Shown here: one piece after another, positions 1 through 10,884 of the stretch
How the letters are laid out: every line of letters starts with the position of its first letter
Position numbering within the stretch: the stretch's first letter is position 1
NCBI RefSeq assembly: GCF_018446385.1
Contig: NC_055991.1
Span: 115,735,794 to 115,799,793 of the forward strand
Source of the DNA: Zingiber officinale
Lineage: Eukaryota; Streptophyta; Magnoliopsida; Zingiberales; Zingiberaceae
Length of the DNA stretch: 64,000 bases
Reading direction: 5' to 3'
The notes under the pieces: generated by a model
Told to the model about the DNA's origin: nothing
The model's database searches: none
The model's input: only the letters and a program-made list of their open reading frames with translations
Position numbers and translations under genes: made by a program

Positions 1-25
1 TCATCGGATGCTTCTCGCACCAACA
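1..25 (-). repeat. Terminal 25 bp of the 3' LTR of element D copy 1
   Basis: The window opens inside the LTR. The bases match the right edge of the full LTR at 41777-41801 with one difference, and end in CAACA, the LTR terminus. The next bases, on the minus strand, form a purine-rich tract (AAAAAAGGGAGAGAT) that would prime plus-strand DNA synthesis. Confidence 0.85.
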
Positions 26-673
26 ATCTCTCCCTTTTTTATTATGGTAACAAAATTCAAAGCTAAGTAAAACAAGAGTACAAAAAATATTAAGAATCAG
101 TAAACTAGAACACTTTAAGTGATTGTAGCAAATTGAACAAAATGAAATTGAGCAAAATATTCTAGTTTTATTCATTTTCACTTTAATTTTCTCTTTCTTA
201 ATTTTCACTTTCCTCTCCCCTTTTACCATAAGTCAAAAATATAGAAAGTATAGAAAGGGATGGAAAGAAATGATAGTTTTGCACCCCCTGAAAGGAAGCT
301 TTATTTTTTGAAACTAGTAGTTGTAAAGAAAATTTAAGCAAATATTATCTAGTCAAAATAATATGTTTGCAAGTTAAGTTAATAAATTAAATTCAGGTAT
401 TAAATTCCTAGGCTAAATTCAATATTTTGAAAAACTAATAAAATTAGAATTTTAAAAAATATTTTTCCTAGAATTTTAGAATTAAGTAACAGATTGAAAT
501 AGTAATTTTGAAATTAGAACAAATCCAAGTTTATAAAGGATGTTTATCAAACAAACTAGAACAACCGGTCTATAGATAGGATGCCAAATATATACAAAGC
601 ATAGAGAAAGAACTGATCAAGACAGAGCATCGTCAGTAGGTGGTGGTAATGGTCGCTCGGGGGCCCGGAGAGT
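26..673. other. AT-rich non-coding DNA inside element D copy 1
   Basis: This lies between the polypurine tract and the second ORF of element D. It is AT-rich, with no open frame or domain. It matches 41802-42394 in copy 2 closely, including a short inverted motif around TATAGAAAGTATAGAAAG. Confidence 0.7.
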
Positions 674-1917
674 CTAAAGAATCTGGTCAAGTCTGAAAGT
701 CACATCATCCAGGAGAGTAGTCATCTCTCCCTGGAGTGTGCTGAAGCCATCTGAGACTGACTGCTGTAAATGTGCGGAGGACTCCTCGAGATGAGTAAGG
801 CGATCCTCAACGGACAGTGAAGTCGAGGGCCAGGTCGAAGTCGAGGGTCGGGTCGTGGTCGAGGGTTGTGCCGGAGGAGAATCCTCAAAGAAATTTGCCT
901 CTGTAAACTCTAACCACTCCTCCCCCTCGGCAGGGGCATAAAAATCATCTCCTGCTGGAGCAACTAGCTGTGGCCCACCTCTCCAGGATAGGACTCCCTG
1001 AACGGTAATATCTACATGCACTAGGGCTAACTGACGTTGTCCGAACTCATCATAAGGACCAAGGGAAGTAACCCTCCCCTAGGTCGTGTCTATCTCTAGG
1101 GTCGAAAACATATATGTCAAGACATGATAATAGGGCATATGGATCTCGAGCCTAGTGACGAGACCGGCGACACGTATAATGTTATGGAACATATGTAAAG
1201 TTATATCTATGTCCAACCTCTGACAAAGGGCATATAAAAAAAAGAATGAGAAGGGTGCATCTTCAGAACGTTCCGAGATGCAATCAGCAAAATGCAAGAA
1301 GTCAGAACTCAGTACATAATATAGTCCTGGACCCTAAGAGAGAGCGACCTGAAGTCAGTCACTACAGGTAGTCTCTCCTCCTCCAAAAGATACATATAGA
1401 TAGTATCTAGGGTGATATGGGAGTAGGGCTCACCAAATGGTAAGTCTCTACTAGGGTAGCACAAAAAGGAACATATGGATAACCTAAGTCCTAGACTAGT
1501 GCATAAAAGGGTGGGAAAAAACTGAATATCTCTTCCACCAACTCTGGTGGAGTATGTCAAATAATTTACTCTATCTAGATTATTATAAAACTATGCACAT
1601 AGGTCATGATTAACTATATTACTACAGTAAACCAGCTTATCTAGCTGGTAGTGCTCAAACATCTGGATGATAGATGGATAATATTTGGTAAAAAAAGATC
1701 TGCTTAAATAACGACATTTTAAAACAGTAAATTTATGACTAAGGAACTCTATCCTATGCCACTCAGAGGGAAACCTAGGATTCCTTGATGGTGTGCTACT
1801 AGAAGCAGCGTCTACATTCCTTCTCTTTCTATTTTTACATAAGCAAACATATAACAAAAAGTACAAAGGAAATACATATTGATGTAGTAAACGAAGTAGG
1901 GTATACTTATGAAGCAT
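674..1917 (-). pseudogene. Element D second ORF, plant-transposon-type domain, broken (copy 1)
   Basis: The protein resembles the domain often annotated as putative plant transposon protein; segments such as GGRDIQFFPTLLCTSLGLRL and YSHITLDTIYMYLL are typical of it. Its function is unknown. A low-complexity tail with a short coiled-coil-like end (LEESSAHLQQSVSDGF) closes the ORF. The apparent hydrophobic stretch after MLHK is better read as a 78-bp intron; removing it joins HK to KRRNVDAASSS, a basic N-terminus. Lesions: a TAG near 1592 after HDLCA, a TAG near 672 where copy 2 has Gln, and a frameshift after DYIMY near 1309 that copy 2 shares. It has no RT or integrase neighbour. Confidence 0.7.
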
Positions 1918-2200
1918 TTTGGGATCGCGGGAGGAAATCTGGTGTTGGAGGGCGCATTGGTGTGAGATATTTCGTGTTTGGGACGTGAAAAATGTGAACA
2001 GAGTCCTCTCTGTTCGCTAGAAAAACAACGTTGAGGGCACCCTCAACCGCATTGAGGGTGCCCTCAATGGGTTATGGGGGGCGCCTCCAACTGGTGGGAG
2101 GTGCCCTCCAGGGGTTCGGCAAGAGTTTTTCCCGCCGCTCATGAGGGTGCCTCCTTTTGTTTTGGAGGCGCCTTCGTGAGGCGCCCTAAGTGGGTTAAAC
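1918..2200. repeat. Upstream region of D ORF2 with GAGGGCGCC-type palindromic motifs
   Basis: GC-rich DNA in which motifs of the form GAGGGTGCCCTC and GGCGCCTCC recur on both strands (2030-2185). The same motif class appears in the U3 of this element's LTR. No credible coding frame is seen; frames here are shadows. Confidence 0.6.
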
Positions 2201-2324
2201 ACATTTTTTTAATTTATTCATTTATTTATTATTACTTTGATTTATTAATTAAGTTTTAATTTAAGTTAAATTGTTTGTTAAGTTTAAGATTGATTAATTG
2301 ATTTTATTTAAAATTATTAATATT

Positions 2325-2425
2325 GATTAATTAATTAAGTTAAAATTCTTTATTAATTAAGTTAAAATTATTTATTAATTAGGTTAAAATTATTTATTAA
2401 TTAAGTTAAAATTATTTAATTGATT
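2325..2425. repeat. 22-bp AT-rich minisatellite (4 units)
   Basis: Units of about 22 bp containing GTTAAAATTATTTATTAATT recur four times. The matching place in copy 2 (44096-44225) has about six units, so the array changed length after the block was duplicated. The surrounding 2200-2628 is non-coding and AT-rich. Confidence 0.75.
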
Positions 2426-2633
2426 TTATTAAGTTAAAATTGATTAATTGATTTTATTTAAAATTTAATTCTAAATTATACCTAGGTCCATCTCACCCAT
2501 TTCTAAATTATCAATCAGGGAACCTTATGAATTTTGTGAGATGGTTAATTTTATCTTTTAATTTAAATTATGTCTAAGAATTAATTTACATTTGGGTTAG
2601 ACACAAGTTTTTCTATTGGTCAATTAAATACAC

Positions 2634-5600
2634 TGTAAAATACCGGAAAATAGGCGGATATTAATAAGGGATTTTTTTCCGGAATTTATGGAAATTTTTC
2701 TGGAATTTTTCGGAGACCGTATGGACGAGTTTACGGGGATAAAAATGGGGTCCGGGGAAAGCCTGTTTAGGTTACCCCATTTAAGTGAGGAAAAGTTGAA
2801 TTTATTTATTCATTTTTCTATTTTCTTTTTCTTTCTCCCTACACGCCGTTCCCCTTTCTCCCACAAACCTGCGCGTGCCCAGCTTTCTTCTTTTTCCCTC
2901 ACGCGAGCCCTAACCGGCGCCGCAAACCGCCGGTTCCTCCCTCTCCTCTGCCGACGCCGACGACGCTAGGGACCAGAGAGCCGGCGGCTGAGCTTCGTCT
3001 TTCCTCTCCCTCTTCCTTCTCGGTGCCCTAATCTTTGCTTTGCTGCCCAGTCGAGCCACCGGCCGCCAACACTGTGCCTTGCTGACGCCGTCACCACTCG
3101 CCGGAGAGATCCTAGTGGCCGACCCTCCCCTGTGCCCTAGCACCACAGTAGTGCCACTGCCGAAGCCCTCCAAGCCGTGCCCTAGTTCTGCTTGGGTTGT
3201 TTCCGGCCAAGAGCAAGGAGGATTTAAATTCGATGTTTCTTCCTCGTGCCCTAGCTGCTTCCTATGGATCCTCCTCACCGGATCTTGGACCAGGGGAGGA
3301 CTTTTTTTCTCTACATGGCTACATTGCTAGGCATCAAATTAAGAGGAAACAAGGGATCATTATTTTGTGGACCTCCTCTGTTATCGATCACTATCTGCTC
3401 CCAATTCTTGAAGCTGTGAAGGTTTTGGATGAGGAGGTAAGGTTCTGTTGAGATGAGCTTTGGTATTTTGAATTTAAGTTTCAGTAAATCTTTTACTATA
3501 TATTTGGATTTATGGATTGAGCTTCTCGGCAGTGATTGGTAGGGTTGCTGATCTACTGGAGTTGTGGACATACCTCAAGGTCAGTGCTTTTCTAGTGATG
3601 TACCTTGGGTATTCTATTAGTTTGTTGCTAAATTAAGTTTCTAAAGGATGGTAGAGTTTGTGATTGATGATATGGTTGATAGGTTGATTGGATTGAAGTG
3701 AAGGATTATGGATTTAGTTGAACCTAATTAGATTATGAAATTAGGTTAATTATTGCGATTAGGGTTTTCCCTAATTTGATTGGGGAGTTTATTTAGTTAT
3801 TTACTGTATAAGTAATTAACTAAATACAGTATGTGGTTTTAGGACTTTGTTTCGAGGCGAGCGTCTCGACGCGGGATAGCTTATCACGATCGACAGATTT
3901 TAAGGCGGGTACCTCTGGACTTATCTTTTATGATATTGTCATTGGATATGCATAGTATTTTATAACTACAAGCAATGAACATGTTTGTCTTTAGTATGTC
4001 ACTGTTTGATATCCATAGCATGTTAGATTTGTCGCCTGTGAAGTATCCGTACTTATATCTCGTGATTTGTTACCATGAGTATCTTGTTGCCATGAGTACT
4101 TTATTACCATGAGTATCTTAGTTTCTAGAATAAGTGACATACCATGTTTTACTGAGGTTAGGACTAAGTTCTGGACTTTTGGTTTCAGTCATGTGTATCG
4201 AGATTGTCTGATACTTAGGTTTTATGCCATGACTGGCTTGTGTACCTCTATTTGTATATCATATATGATTCGTGTACCTAGACCTTGATTCTTGATATGT
4301 GCATATTGTTGGTACATATGTTATGGAAGGAGATATGTTTAGGATCTAGGTTGCTATACCATAGAGGACCTGTATGCCCTAGATCCGTGGATTGACCTAC
4401 TGATACTGTGGTACCCATATTATGTATATATGGATTTTTCTATGCTGATCAGGATATTCCATACTTATTATGTTCAGGACATAGGTTTTTGATATTCTAT
4501 CTGACCTGTGTACTATAGATTTTGGTATGTGACCATCGCTTTTACAGTACCTATTTTGTATATATGGATATGGTTATGTTGATCAGTTTTTATTATGCAT
4601 AGTGACATGCATCATGATTGCATGATGTGCGATTGTCGGCTCCACTATGGTTGAGCCCATCGCCAGTTACATGTACTGCACACACCCCCACTCATGGTTT
4701 AGTGGTATATCAGGCAGGTGTGTGGCGGTTCTGCTGTTTGGCTCCGTTGGTCATATGACCCAGCGTGGTAGCCGGCAGTCAGTTCCGCTCTATTTGGCTC
4801 CACTGGCATTTAGTATAGCAGCGTAGCCGGCAGACGGTGGACTCTGTTTGGCTCCGTTGGTCGGTGACTCAGCGTGGTAGCCGAGAGATACCTCCCGTCA
4901 TCGTGTACCGTGAGTTGAGAGCATTGAGCTCCCCATTTATGATTTGGGGTCACGGGACAGGAGTACTCCGACCACTCGGTCACTCATCAGGAGTAGTGAC
5001 GACAGAGTGCACGGTTGTCACAGCCCTACCCACTCGGTCTCACCATTTGTGTGTGATATGACTGACTGGCGTCAGGGGTGACCAGGACGCATCATTAGCA
5101 TCATATGTATTAATGCATTTATATTCTTATGATTGTGTTTGCTGCATTTGGTTGCTACATTTTGGTTGGATGCATACTTTTGACCTGCATACAGGATTAT
5201 TGACACTTTCGGTTTGACGACCCTTTTGTCTGGTGAGTACAGCTTCCTCAGTTACCTTTCAGTTTTGCATATTCCCTATATATGATTAGGAAGCTGTATT
5301 CCATGTTTGTTGCTGTTAGATATATCTTACTACTCATGTCCATTGGTATTCGCTGAGTTGTTGAACTCACCCCCGTTGACACTATCTTTTTCAGGTACCA
5401 GGTTATTTATGGTGTCGCTTGGAGCATCATGTCTGCTGGTCCCCACGTCACATCAGAAGACTTATCGGTTTCACGTATGATTTGTTTGTTTTATGTATCA
5501 GTTTGTTTAGCTCTGTACTCTGGTTTTATTTTTGGAGTGTTGATGTTGTTATGTGGTATTTTGTATTTGTTGTTGGTTGTGTAAGCCTAGCCGGCTAACA

Positions 5601-5821
5601 GTTTTGTGTTGGGTTGTATTTGGTTTCTGTCAGTTTTCGTTGTGTTGGTTTTGTTCCAGCCGTGTGGGCTGAAGATATATATATAACTGCGTGGTTGTGT
5701 GTATATTCCAGCCGCCTGTGGCTGATGTATATTATGTCTGTAAAAATGCTTCAGATTATCCGTCGTACAGGGGAGATGTTGCCGAAATTTCTTCGGACAG
5801 AGACTCCTCCGGGGTGTGACA
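2634..5821 (+). mobile_element. Solo LTR, about 3.2 kb, Tekay/Del-like Gypsy type
   Basis: The element starts TGTAAAATACC and ends GGGGTGTGACA, and is flanked by the 5-bp direct repeat TACAC (2629-2633 and 5822-5826). The duplicated block at 44432-44436 has a single TACAC and no insert, which proves the boundaries. The length and termini resemble chromovirus (Tekay/Del) LTRs, known for long LTRs with such ends. No gag-pol is inside, so it is a solo LTR left by LTR-LTR recombination. A GC-rich stretch at 2830-3300 resembles genic DNA but carries no recognisable domain. The plus orientation is inferred from the termini. Confidence 0.85.
4737..4893 (+). repeat. Three ~55-bp tandem units inside the solo LTR
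   Basis: Units starting TTTGGCTCC at 4737, 4793 and 4847 share the pattern TTTGGCTCC(G/A)(T/C)TGG...CAGCGT(G)GTAGCCG(G/A). They are degenerate and non-coding. Confidence 0.7.
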
Positions 5822-5826
5822 TACAC

Positions 5827-6099
5827 ATTTCAAAGATTAGCTTCCAAGCTGTGGCGAGGCACTAGGCCTTCTTGGGTATAGGATCATCCACCACTTCTAG
5901 ATAAAGTCTCTCAAAGAAATTGGATATTTAATTTTCCTTTTGGAATCCCTTGGTCTAACTAGTCAAGTATAAATTACGCCTAGGTCCTTATCTAGCCTAA
6001 TCTAAGCATGTGTAATAAAAGCAGTAAGAATAATCATCAAACGATTCTAAAAATGATCTTCCTATTGGCTCCCCCTTGATCATAGCCTCGATATGGTCT
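5827..6099. other. Non-coding remnant of element D between gag and the solo-LTR site
   Basis: On the minus strand this follows the gag remnant, where an autonomous Copia would have protease and integrase. Only stop-riddled sequence is present. It is collinear with 44437-44710 of copy 2. Confidence 0.6.
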
Positions 6100-7691
6100 A
6101 TCAAGGTAATGGATTTGATCCTTGGGGACCCAATATTGTCCAAGTCCAACTTAATTAACCAAGTTCGACTTGGGGACCCATGCTTGGACTAATTTGCTAT
6201 TATTTCTATTAACCAGGGATAAATACGACTTGTATTTTCTTTTAGCCTTGAATCCAAGTCCGGATCAGTTGTAAACGGCTCGCTATTTTCCAAGAATCAT
6301 ATCAAGATTCTTGGAGCCCAGAGTAAACCGTTTCAACGTGTCCTTTAGTTCCTTGACTTGATTTTTTAGGCTAGAATTCTCTTTCTCAATCTTTTGGACT
6401 TGAGTTGAGGTTCCAATCTGATCAAGATTAGTCAAGGAACTAGGGTTAGTCACTTCTTTAAGGAATGTTATTTCCTTTTGGTGACTTGACCCGGACATTC
6501 GATTTAGCTAACTTACGCAACAAATAATTAACTAAATTGTATAATTTATCTATTTGACAAGCACTTATAGTGGGTTTAGGCCCTTTGGAAATGGATACGG
6601 ATTCGACGCTTCGCTCCGACTTAGCTTCCGATTCGCTCTCGGTCTCCAATTCGTCGATGTGTTCCCGGGCCGTAAGTGCAAGGAAGCTCGTCTACTCAAG
6701 CTCTTCATCGAAATCTTCTGAAGAGGACTCATCCCATGTGGCTTGTAGTGCTTTCTTCTTTCTCTGCTTCTTTTAGGTTTAGACAATTGGCCTTGACGTG
6801 CCCCTTTTGATTGCACCCGTAGCAGGTTACTTCAAATTTTACCTTTTTGGACTGAACCACCTTCTTGATATCCTTCTTTGTGAGCCCCTTCTTCATTTTG
6901 TAGATCTTGCGTGCTAGGTTTATGAGTTCGACTTCTACCTTGTCGTCGTCATTATCTGAGTCTGGTTCTTCTTCGGATTCGGGTTCGATCTGATGCTTCT
7001 TTCTTGCCTCCTTTGTCTTGCTTGTACCTACAAACAATGCAATACCTTTCTCGGTCGGATGTGCATTAGTTTGTTCGTGCAATTCAAATTCAGAAAAAAG
7101 TTCATCTAACTTAATTTGAGAAAGATCCTTGGACACTTTGTAGGCATCAACCATGGATGCCCACAAGGTGTTCCTCGGAAAGGCATTAAGTGTGTACCTT
7201 ATGATGTTGCTGTTCTCCACTTTCTGTCTGATCGCGTGGAGTTCGTTCAGCAGGTCTTGAATTCGCGCATGAAGCTGGCTTGCTGTCTCTCCTTCCTGCA
7301 TTTTAATGTTATATAATTTATTAAAGAGTAGGTCGTCCTTACTTACTTTTGTGTCAGACGTGCCCTCGTGCAGCTCGATCAGTTTTTCCCATAGCTCTTT
7401 CGCGCTTGAGAATGGGCCGACTCAGTTTAACTCCTCCTTTGTAAGGCCGCATTAGAGGGTGCATGTTGCTTTGGCGTTGGCCTCGACTTTCTTGATTATG
7501 CTTGCGTCCCAGTTTTCGCATGGTACAGGTTTTCCCGAGCCGTCGAGTGGAAGTGTGATCCCAGTCTTGATGATCATCCACATTTCGAACTGAGTTTGGA
7601 TGTATGACTCCATTCGGCCCTTCCAGTAGTCAAAGTCCTCACCTGTGAAGAGCGAAGGGCGCGATGTACTGTAGCCTTCTTAATGAGTCAT
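6100..7691 (-). pseudogene. Copia-type gag of element D, copy 1 (broken)
   Basis: Gag forms the virus-like particle and binds RNA. Visible parts are FTGEDFDYWKGRMESYIQTQ near the N-terminus, the capsid-like stretch with ASMVDAYKVSKDLSQIKLDE, an acidic linker, and a CCHC zinc knuckle CYGCNQKGHVKANC. A coiled-coil tail (IEKENSSLKNQVKELKDTLK) and the motif LGSKNLDMILG follow, as in SIRE/Maximus-like Copia gags. The start is set by the ATG at 7691, matching copy 2; codon 4 is already TGA-type stop, and further stops and frameshifts follow. Several lesions differ from copy 2, so the two copies decayed separately. Confidence 0.85.
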
Positions 7692-7948
7692 TATAGCAAA
7701 GGAGATCTTGCACACAAGGAAAAATAAAAACTTATTCCAAGACTTAGTCTTGGATTAGTAGTGCGGGATTAAGAAAAATAAACATGCGAACTCGAGTGGT
7801 GTTGCACCAACTTCGAGCAAAAATTTTGATTGCGAAAAAAACTGAATCAGAATGCGGCAATTATATCGATTTCTATTGACTCTGAAAAAATAAAAATTAC
7901 CACGAAAATATTGCTTGAAGGGTGGTTGCACCAATTCGAAGCGACCCC

Positions 7949-7960
7949 GCTCTGATACCA
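7949..7960 (-). other. Primer-binding site, element D copy 1
   Basis: On the minus strand the bases are TGGTATCAGAGC, complementary to the 3' end of initiator tRNA-Met, two bases inside the LTR end. This fixes the element's orientation. Confidence 0.95.
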
Positions 7961-7962
7961 AT

Positions 7963-9204
7963 TGTTGGATCGAAAGTGCTAGAGGGGGGTGAATAGCACT
8001 CGTGGCTTTTCACTTTTGTTTTAGAAGACTTTCGAGTAAACGGAGTGGAAAAGTAAACAATACAAACGCAAACATCAAGGACTTTTTTACTTGGTTCGGA
8101 GCCTGAGGCGATTTCTACTCCAAAGCCCATGCTCGTTGAGCGTTTGCTTTGGGCAATCACTATAAGTTTGCAAGAGTACAATTTTAGAGTACAACAATTA
8201 AGTATAGTAAAAAAATATACCAACAACTTTAAGAATAGGAAATTCGAGGCTTCAGGTTGTCAGTGTCTTGCTACAGCTTTATCGGGTGGTTCTTTGAGCA
8301 GTACACAGAAGATGTATCACGTTTTCGTTGTACTTCCAAGCTGCTACTCGAGGATGCCTTTTATAGCCTGTGGAGGGTGCCTCCAACACCATGGAGGGCA
8401 CCCTCAACCCCGTCAAAAACTCAGCATCGATAAGCCTTGACTTCTTCACGGCTTATCCTCTTGAGGGCGTCTCCAACTGCATGGAGGGCACCCTCCACCT
8501 ATGTCCAGGGCGCACTTTGCTCAGCGTCCAGTGCGCCCTCAAGCTCCATGAGGGCACCCTCTGTCCTGCTGTGTGGAGGTATTCAACCAGTCTCTTGAGG
8601 CACACACTCCGATTCACTTCCAGCAAAATACGTTAGTACAACATATCCTGCAGAACAAAGTTAGAACATAATGAGACATAGAATTTGGCAATCATCGGTC
8701 TGTCCGGTTCTGACTTCGGATTTCTAACCAGAAATCCTAGGTCGAACTGACGCCTACTGTTCCCTCACTGGGGAACACGTCCTCATCTACTCCACTCAGG
8801 AGAGTTTACCTGTTGCCAGTTGATCCTCCAGACCAACTGAACTTTTGCTCAGCGCCCGAGGTTCCAGGACTTTCCGTTGGACGTCCGCTCCACGACCCGC
8901 CCAGTCTTTCACCTAGTTCGCGACACCAGGACTTTCCACATAGAGTCCTCGACTCTAGGACTTTTTGCCCGAAGCCCTCGACCCGCCAAGACTTCCCACC
9001 TAGGGTTACCACCCCCTAAGACCTAGGGTTACTTCTCCCTAGGGGTTTCCACTTGTCTAACCGCAGCTAGGACTTTTGCCTAAGTACACTTAGGACTTTC
9101 CCGCAAGTTCATTCAAACCCATTAGATCACAAATACCCTTAACTTTGAACTCTTTGCCATTATCAAAACTTAGGTTTAATCATCGGATGCTTCCCGCACC
9201 AACA
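7963..9204 (-). repeat. 5' LTR of element D copy 1
   Basis: A 1242-bp LTR bounded by TGTTGG and CCAACA. On the minus strand a TATA box (TATAAAAG) lies at 8365-8358, with a palindromic motif cluster directly upstream. It is nearly collinear with the right LTR of copy 2 (46581-47821). Confidence 0.92.
8371..8575 (-). promoter_or_regulatory. Palindromic GAGGGC(G/A)CCCTC motif cluster upstream of the LTR D TATA box
   Basis: Motifs such as GGAGGGTGCCTCC, GGAGGGCACCCTC and GAGGGCGTCTCC recur about six to eight times in some 200 bp, immediately upstream (minus strand) of TATAAAAG at 8365-8358. Position suggests U3 regulatory sites; no protein that binds them is known to me. Confidence 0.55.
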
Positions 9205-9551
9205 AGCTCTACTTCGAAAATACTTTTAAAAATATTTACAATTTTTTTTCTAAACTGAACTTTTGTTCAAACCTCTCCCTATATCCGATAAATACAAAGT
9301 GTTTACTTTCAGTTAATTTTTACAGTAATGTCTGGCATTACTTATCTTATGTCTTTCTTTTTCCTTAGTTTTTTTATGAATGTCAAACAAGGAGGGTAAA
9401 AGTTAATGTAGAAAAAGAACAAACACACTTGATCAAGTAAATCAAATTCAAAACTAACTTAGATCATTTGTTTGTATTTTGCATATTGACTTTCAATATT
9501 ATTTTTTTCTAACTTTAATTCAGGTTATCATTACATCAAAAAAGGGGAGAT
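9205..9551 (+). mobile_element. 3' internal remnant and polypurine tract of element A, copy 1
   Basis: AT-rich non-coding DNA ending in AAAAAAGGGGAGAT at 9538-9551, the polypurine tract directly before LTR A. The other side of this internal region lies left of element D (40136-40574 in copy 2), so D inserted into A. Confidence 0.8.
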
Positions 9552-10884
9552 TGTTGGTGCAATTAGTGTTAATAATCTAACTCATGTTTTGATGAATGAT
9601 AAGTGGATTAAAGTTAGAGTGTTGGTGATCTAATTACTTTACCAAGTGTGCAGGAGTTGAGGAATCTGGAGGACCTGACACCAGGCTAAAATCTAGCTAG
9701 GTCCGTGAGACCCGATAGCTGGTTCGAAGTCCAGACAAGTCCGCGAGATCCGATATCTAGTGGAAAATTAGGTTGGATCTATGGGACTTGACATCCGACC
9801 GAAGTCTAGTTGAGTCCGCGGGATCTGACAACTAGTGGGAAGACCTGGTGGGTCAAAGGCAAGTCAAGCGACTATAATTGGTAAGTAAAAGGTAAGCAAC
9901 ACTACAACAAATATTACTTTCTGCATTGCGTAATTATGCTATCCGCAGCGCGCATCACATACTACACAACTCCACGTTGTTAAAAGTCAGAACACATTCC
10001 AGTGAGAATGTGTTCCCGGTTAAGGGAATAATAGATGTCAGTCCAGCTTAGGTCCATTTGGTAAACCTAAGTTGATATCTTGACTAGATCCTGATTTCAA
10101 AAAGACAGGATCTAATTACTACCACTATCTTACTATATTATGCTAGCTTTGTTTTACAAGATAAACATATTTTTTTTGTTGCCTAGACTAACTCTTTTTG
10201 CAGGAAAGAAAATGCTGAAAAAAGAGTGTGTGGGCGCCCGAACCAACTTCGCCCAAGCGGGTGCCTGGCCACGCACCCGGGTGGTCCGGAGGCTCAGAGT
10301 TGGTCGAGACGCCTGAACTAGAAAAACTATCCAGAAGCTGAGTTGGAGCGCGACGATTGACTAAACCCACTTCAACGATCTAGGCGCCCGGAGGAGGTCC
10401 AAGTGCCCAGAGGTGGATAATCTTGACGGATCAAGTTTCAACGAGAGATTGTCATTTCCGCAATGGTCCAGATGCTCAGAATGGGCCTATATAAAGGCCT
10501 TCGATCGACAGCTTCAGACAATCATCTGCTACAACTTTCATATTCGTGCGTTGTTTCTAAGGCTCCGATGATACTAAAAAGCTACTCCGAAGTTCAAAGA
10601 ACGAAGACTTCTTCAAATTCCTTTATGTTTGTTGGTAACATTTTTATTTTAGTTCTTATACTCAAATCTTTATAACTAATTTTTAAATTGATAGTGATTG
10701 CTCAATGAAAGCACTCAATGAGTGTGGACCTTGGAGTAGAAGTCGTCGAACGCTCCGAACCAAGTAAAAAATTACTTGTGTTAGCTTGTGAACTCTCGTG
10801 TTTCTTTTCCGCTACGTATTCTTGATTTTCTAAAAAGCGACGATCGCTATTCACCACTCCCTCTAGTATCTTTCCGATCCAACA
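9552..10884 (+). repeat. LTR A, copy 1 (3' LTR of truncated Copia element A)
   Basis: A 1333-bp LTR from TGTTGGTGCAATTAG to CTTTCCGATCCAACA, preceded by a polypurine tract. It has a clear TATA box, TATATAAAG, at 10488-10496. In U3 at 9661-9860 there are about four degenerate units of roughly 50 bp built on GTCCGCGAGATCCGA. The element's 5' part is gone, so no target duplication can be tested. It interrupts the integrase of element C. Confidence 0.9.
10228..10425 (+). promoter_or_regulatory. GGCGCCCGG-type motif cluster upstream of the LTR A TATA box
   Basis: GGGCGCCCGA, GCACCCGGGTGG, GGCGCCCGGAGG and related GC-rich short palindromes cluster just before TATATAAAG at 10488. This matches the arrangement in the other LTR families of the window. 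Confidence 0.5.

Larger units (their letters stand above)
1..9204 (-). mobile_element. Element D, copy 1: gag-only non-autonomous Copia-derived LTR element (left end cut by window)
   Basis: Read on the minus strand the order is 5' LTR (7963-9204), primer-binding site (7949-7960), gag remnant (about 7691-6100), non-coding DNA, a second ORF (1917-674), a purine-rich tract, and the end of the 3' LTR (25-1). No protease, integrase or reverse transcriptase is visible, so it would need enzymes from a relative. It is inserted in the internal part of element A; the base pairs right of the LTR are AGCTC, one change from the AGCTT duplication seen around copy 2. A 3.2 kb solo LTR (2634-5821) sits inside it. 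The structure is read directly; the Copia (SIRE/Maximus-like) origin rests on the gag. Confidence 0.85.

Noticed and set aside
1840-1917. Predicted membrane segment in the element D ORF (YVFPLYFLLYVCLC)
   Set aside because: Better explained as an intron with GT-AG ends that restores a continuous basic N-terminus.
2830-3450. GC-rich open frames that look like a plant first exon
   Set aside because: They lie wholly inside the solo LTR bounded by TACAC duplications, and no domain is recognisable.
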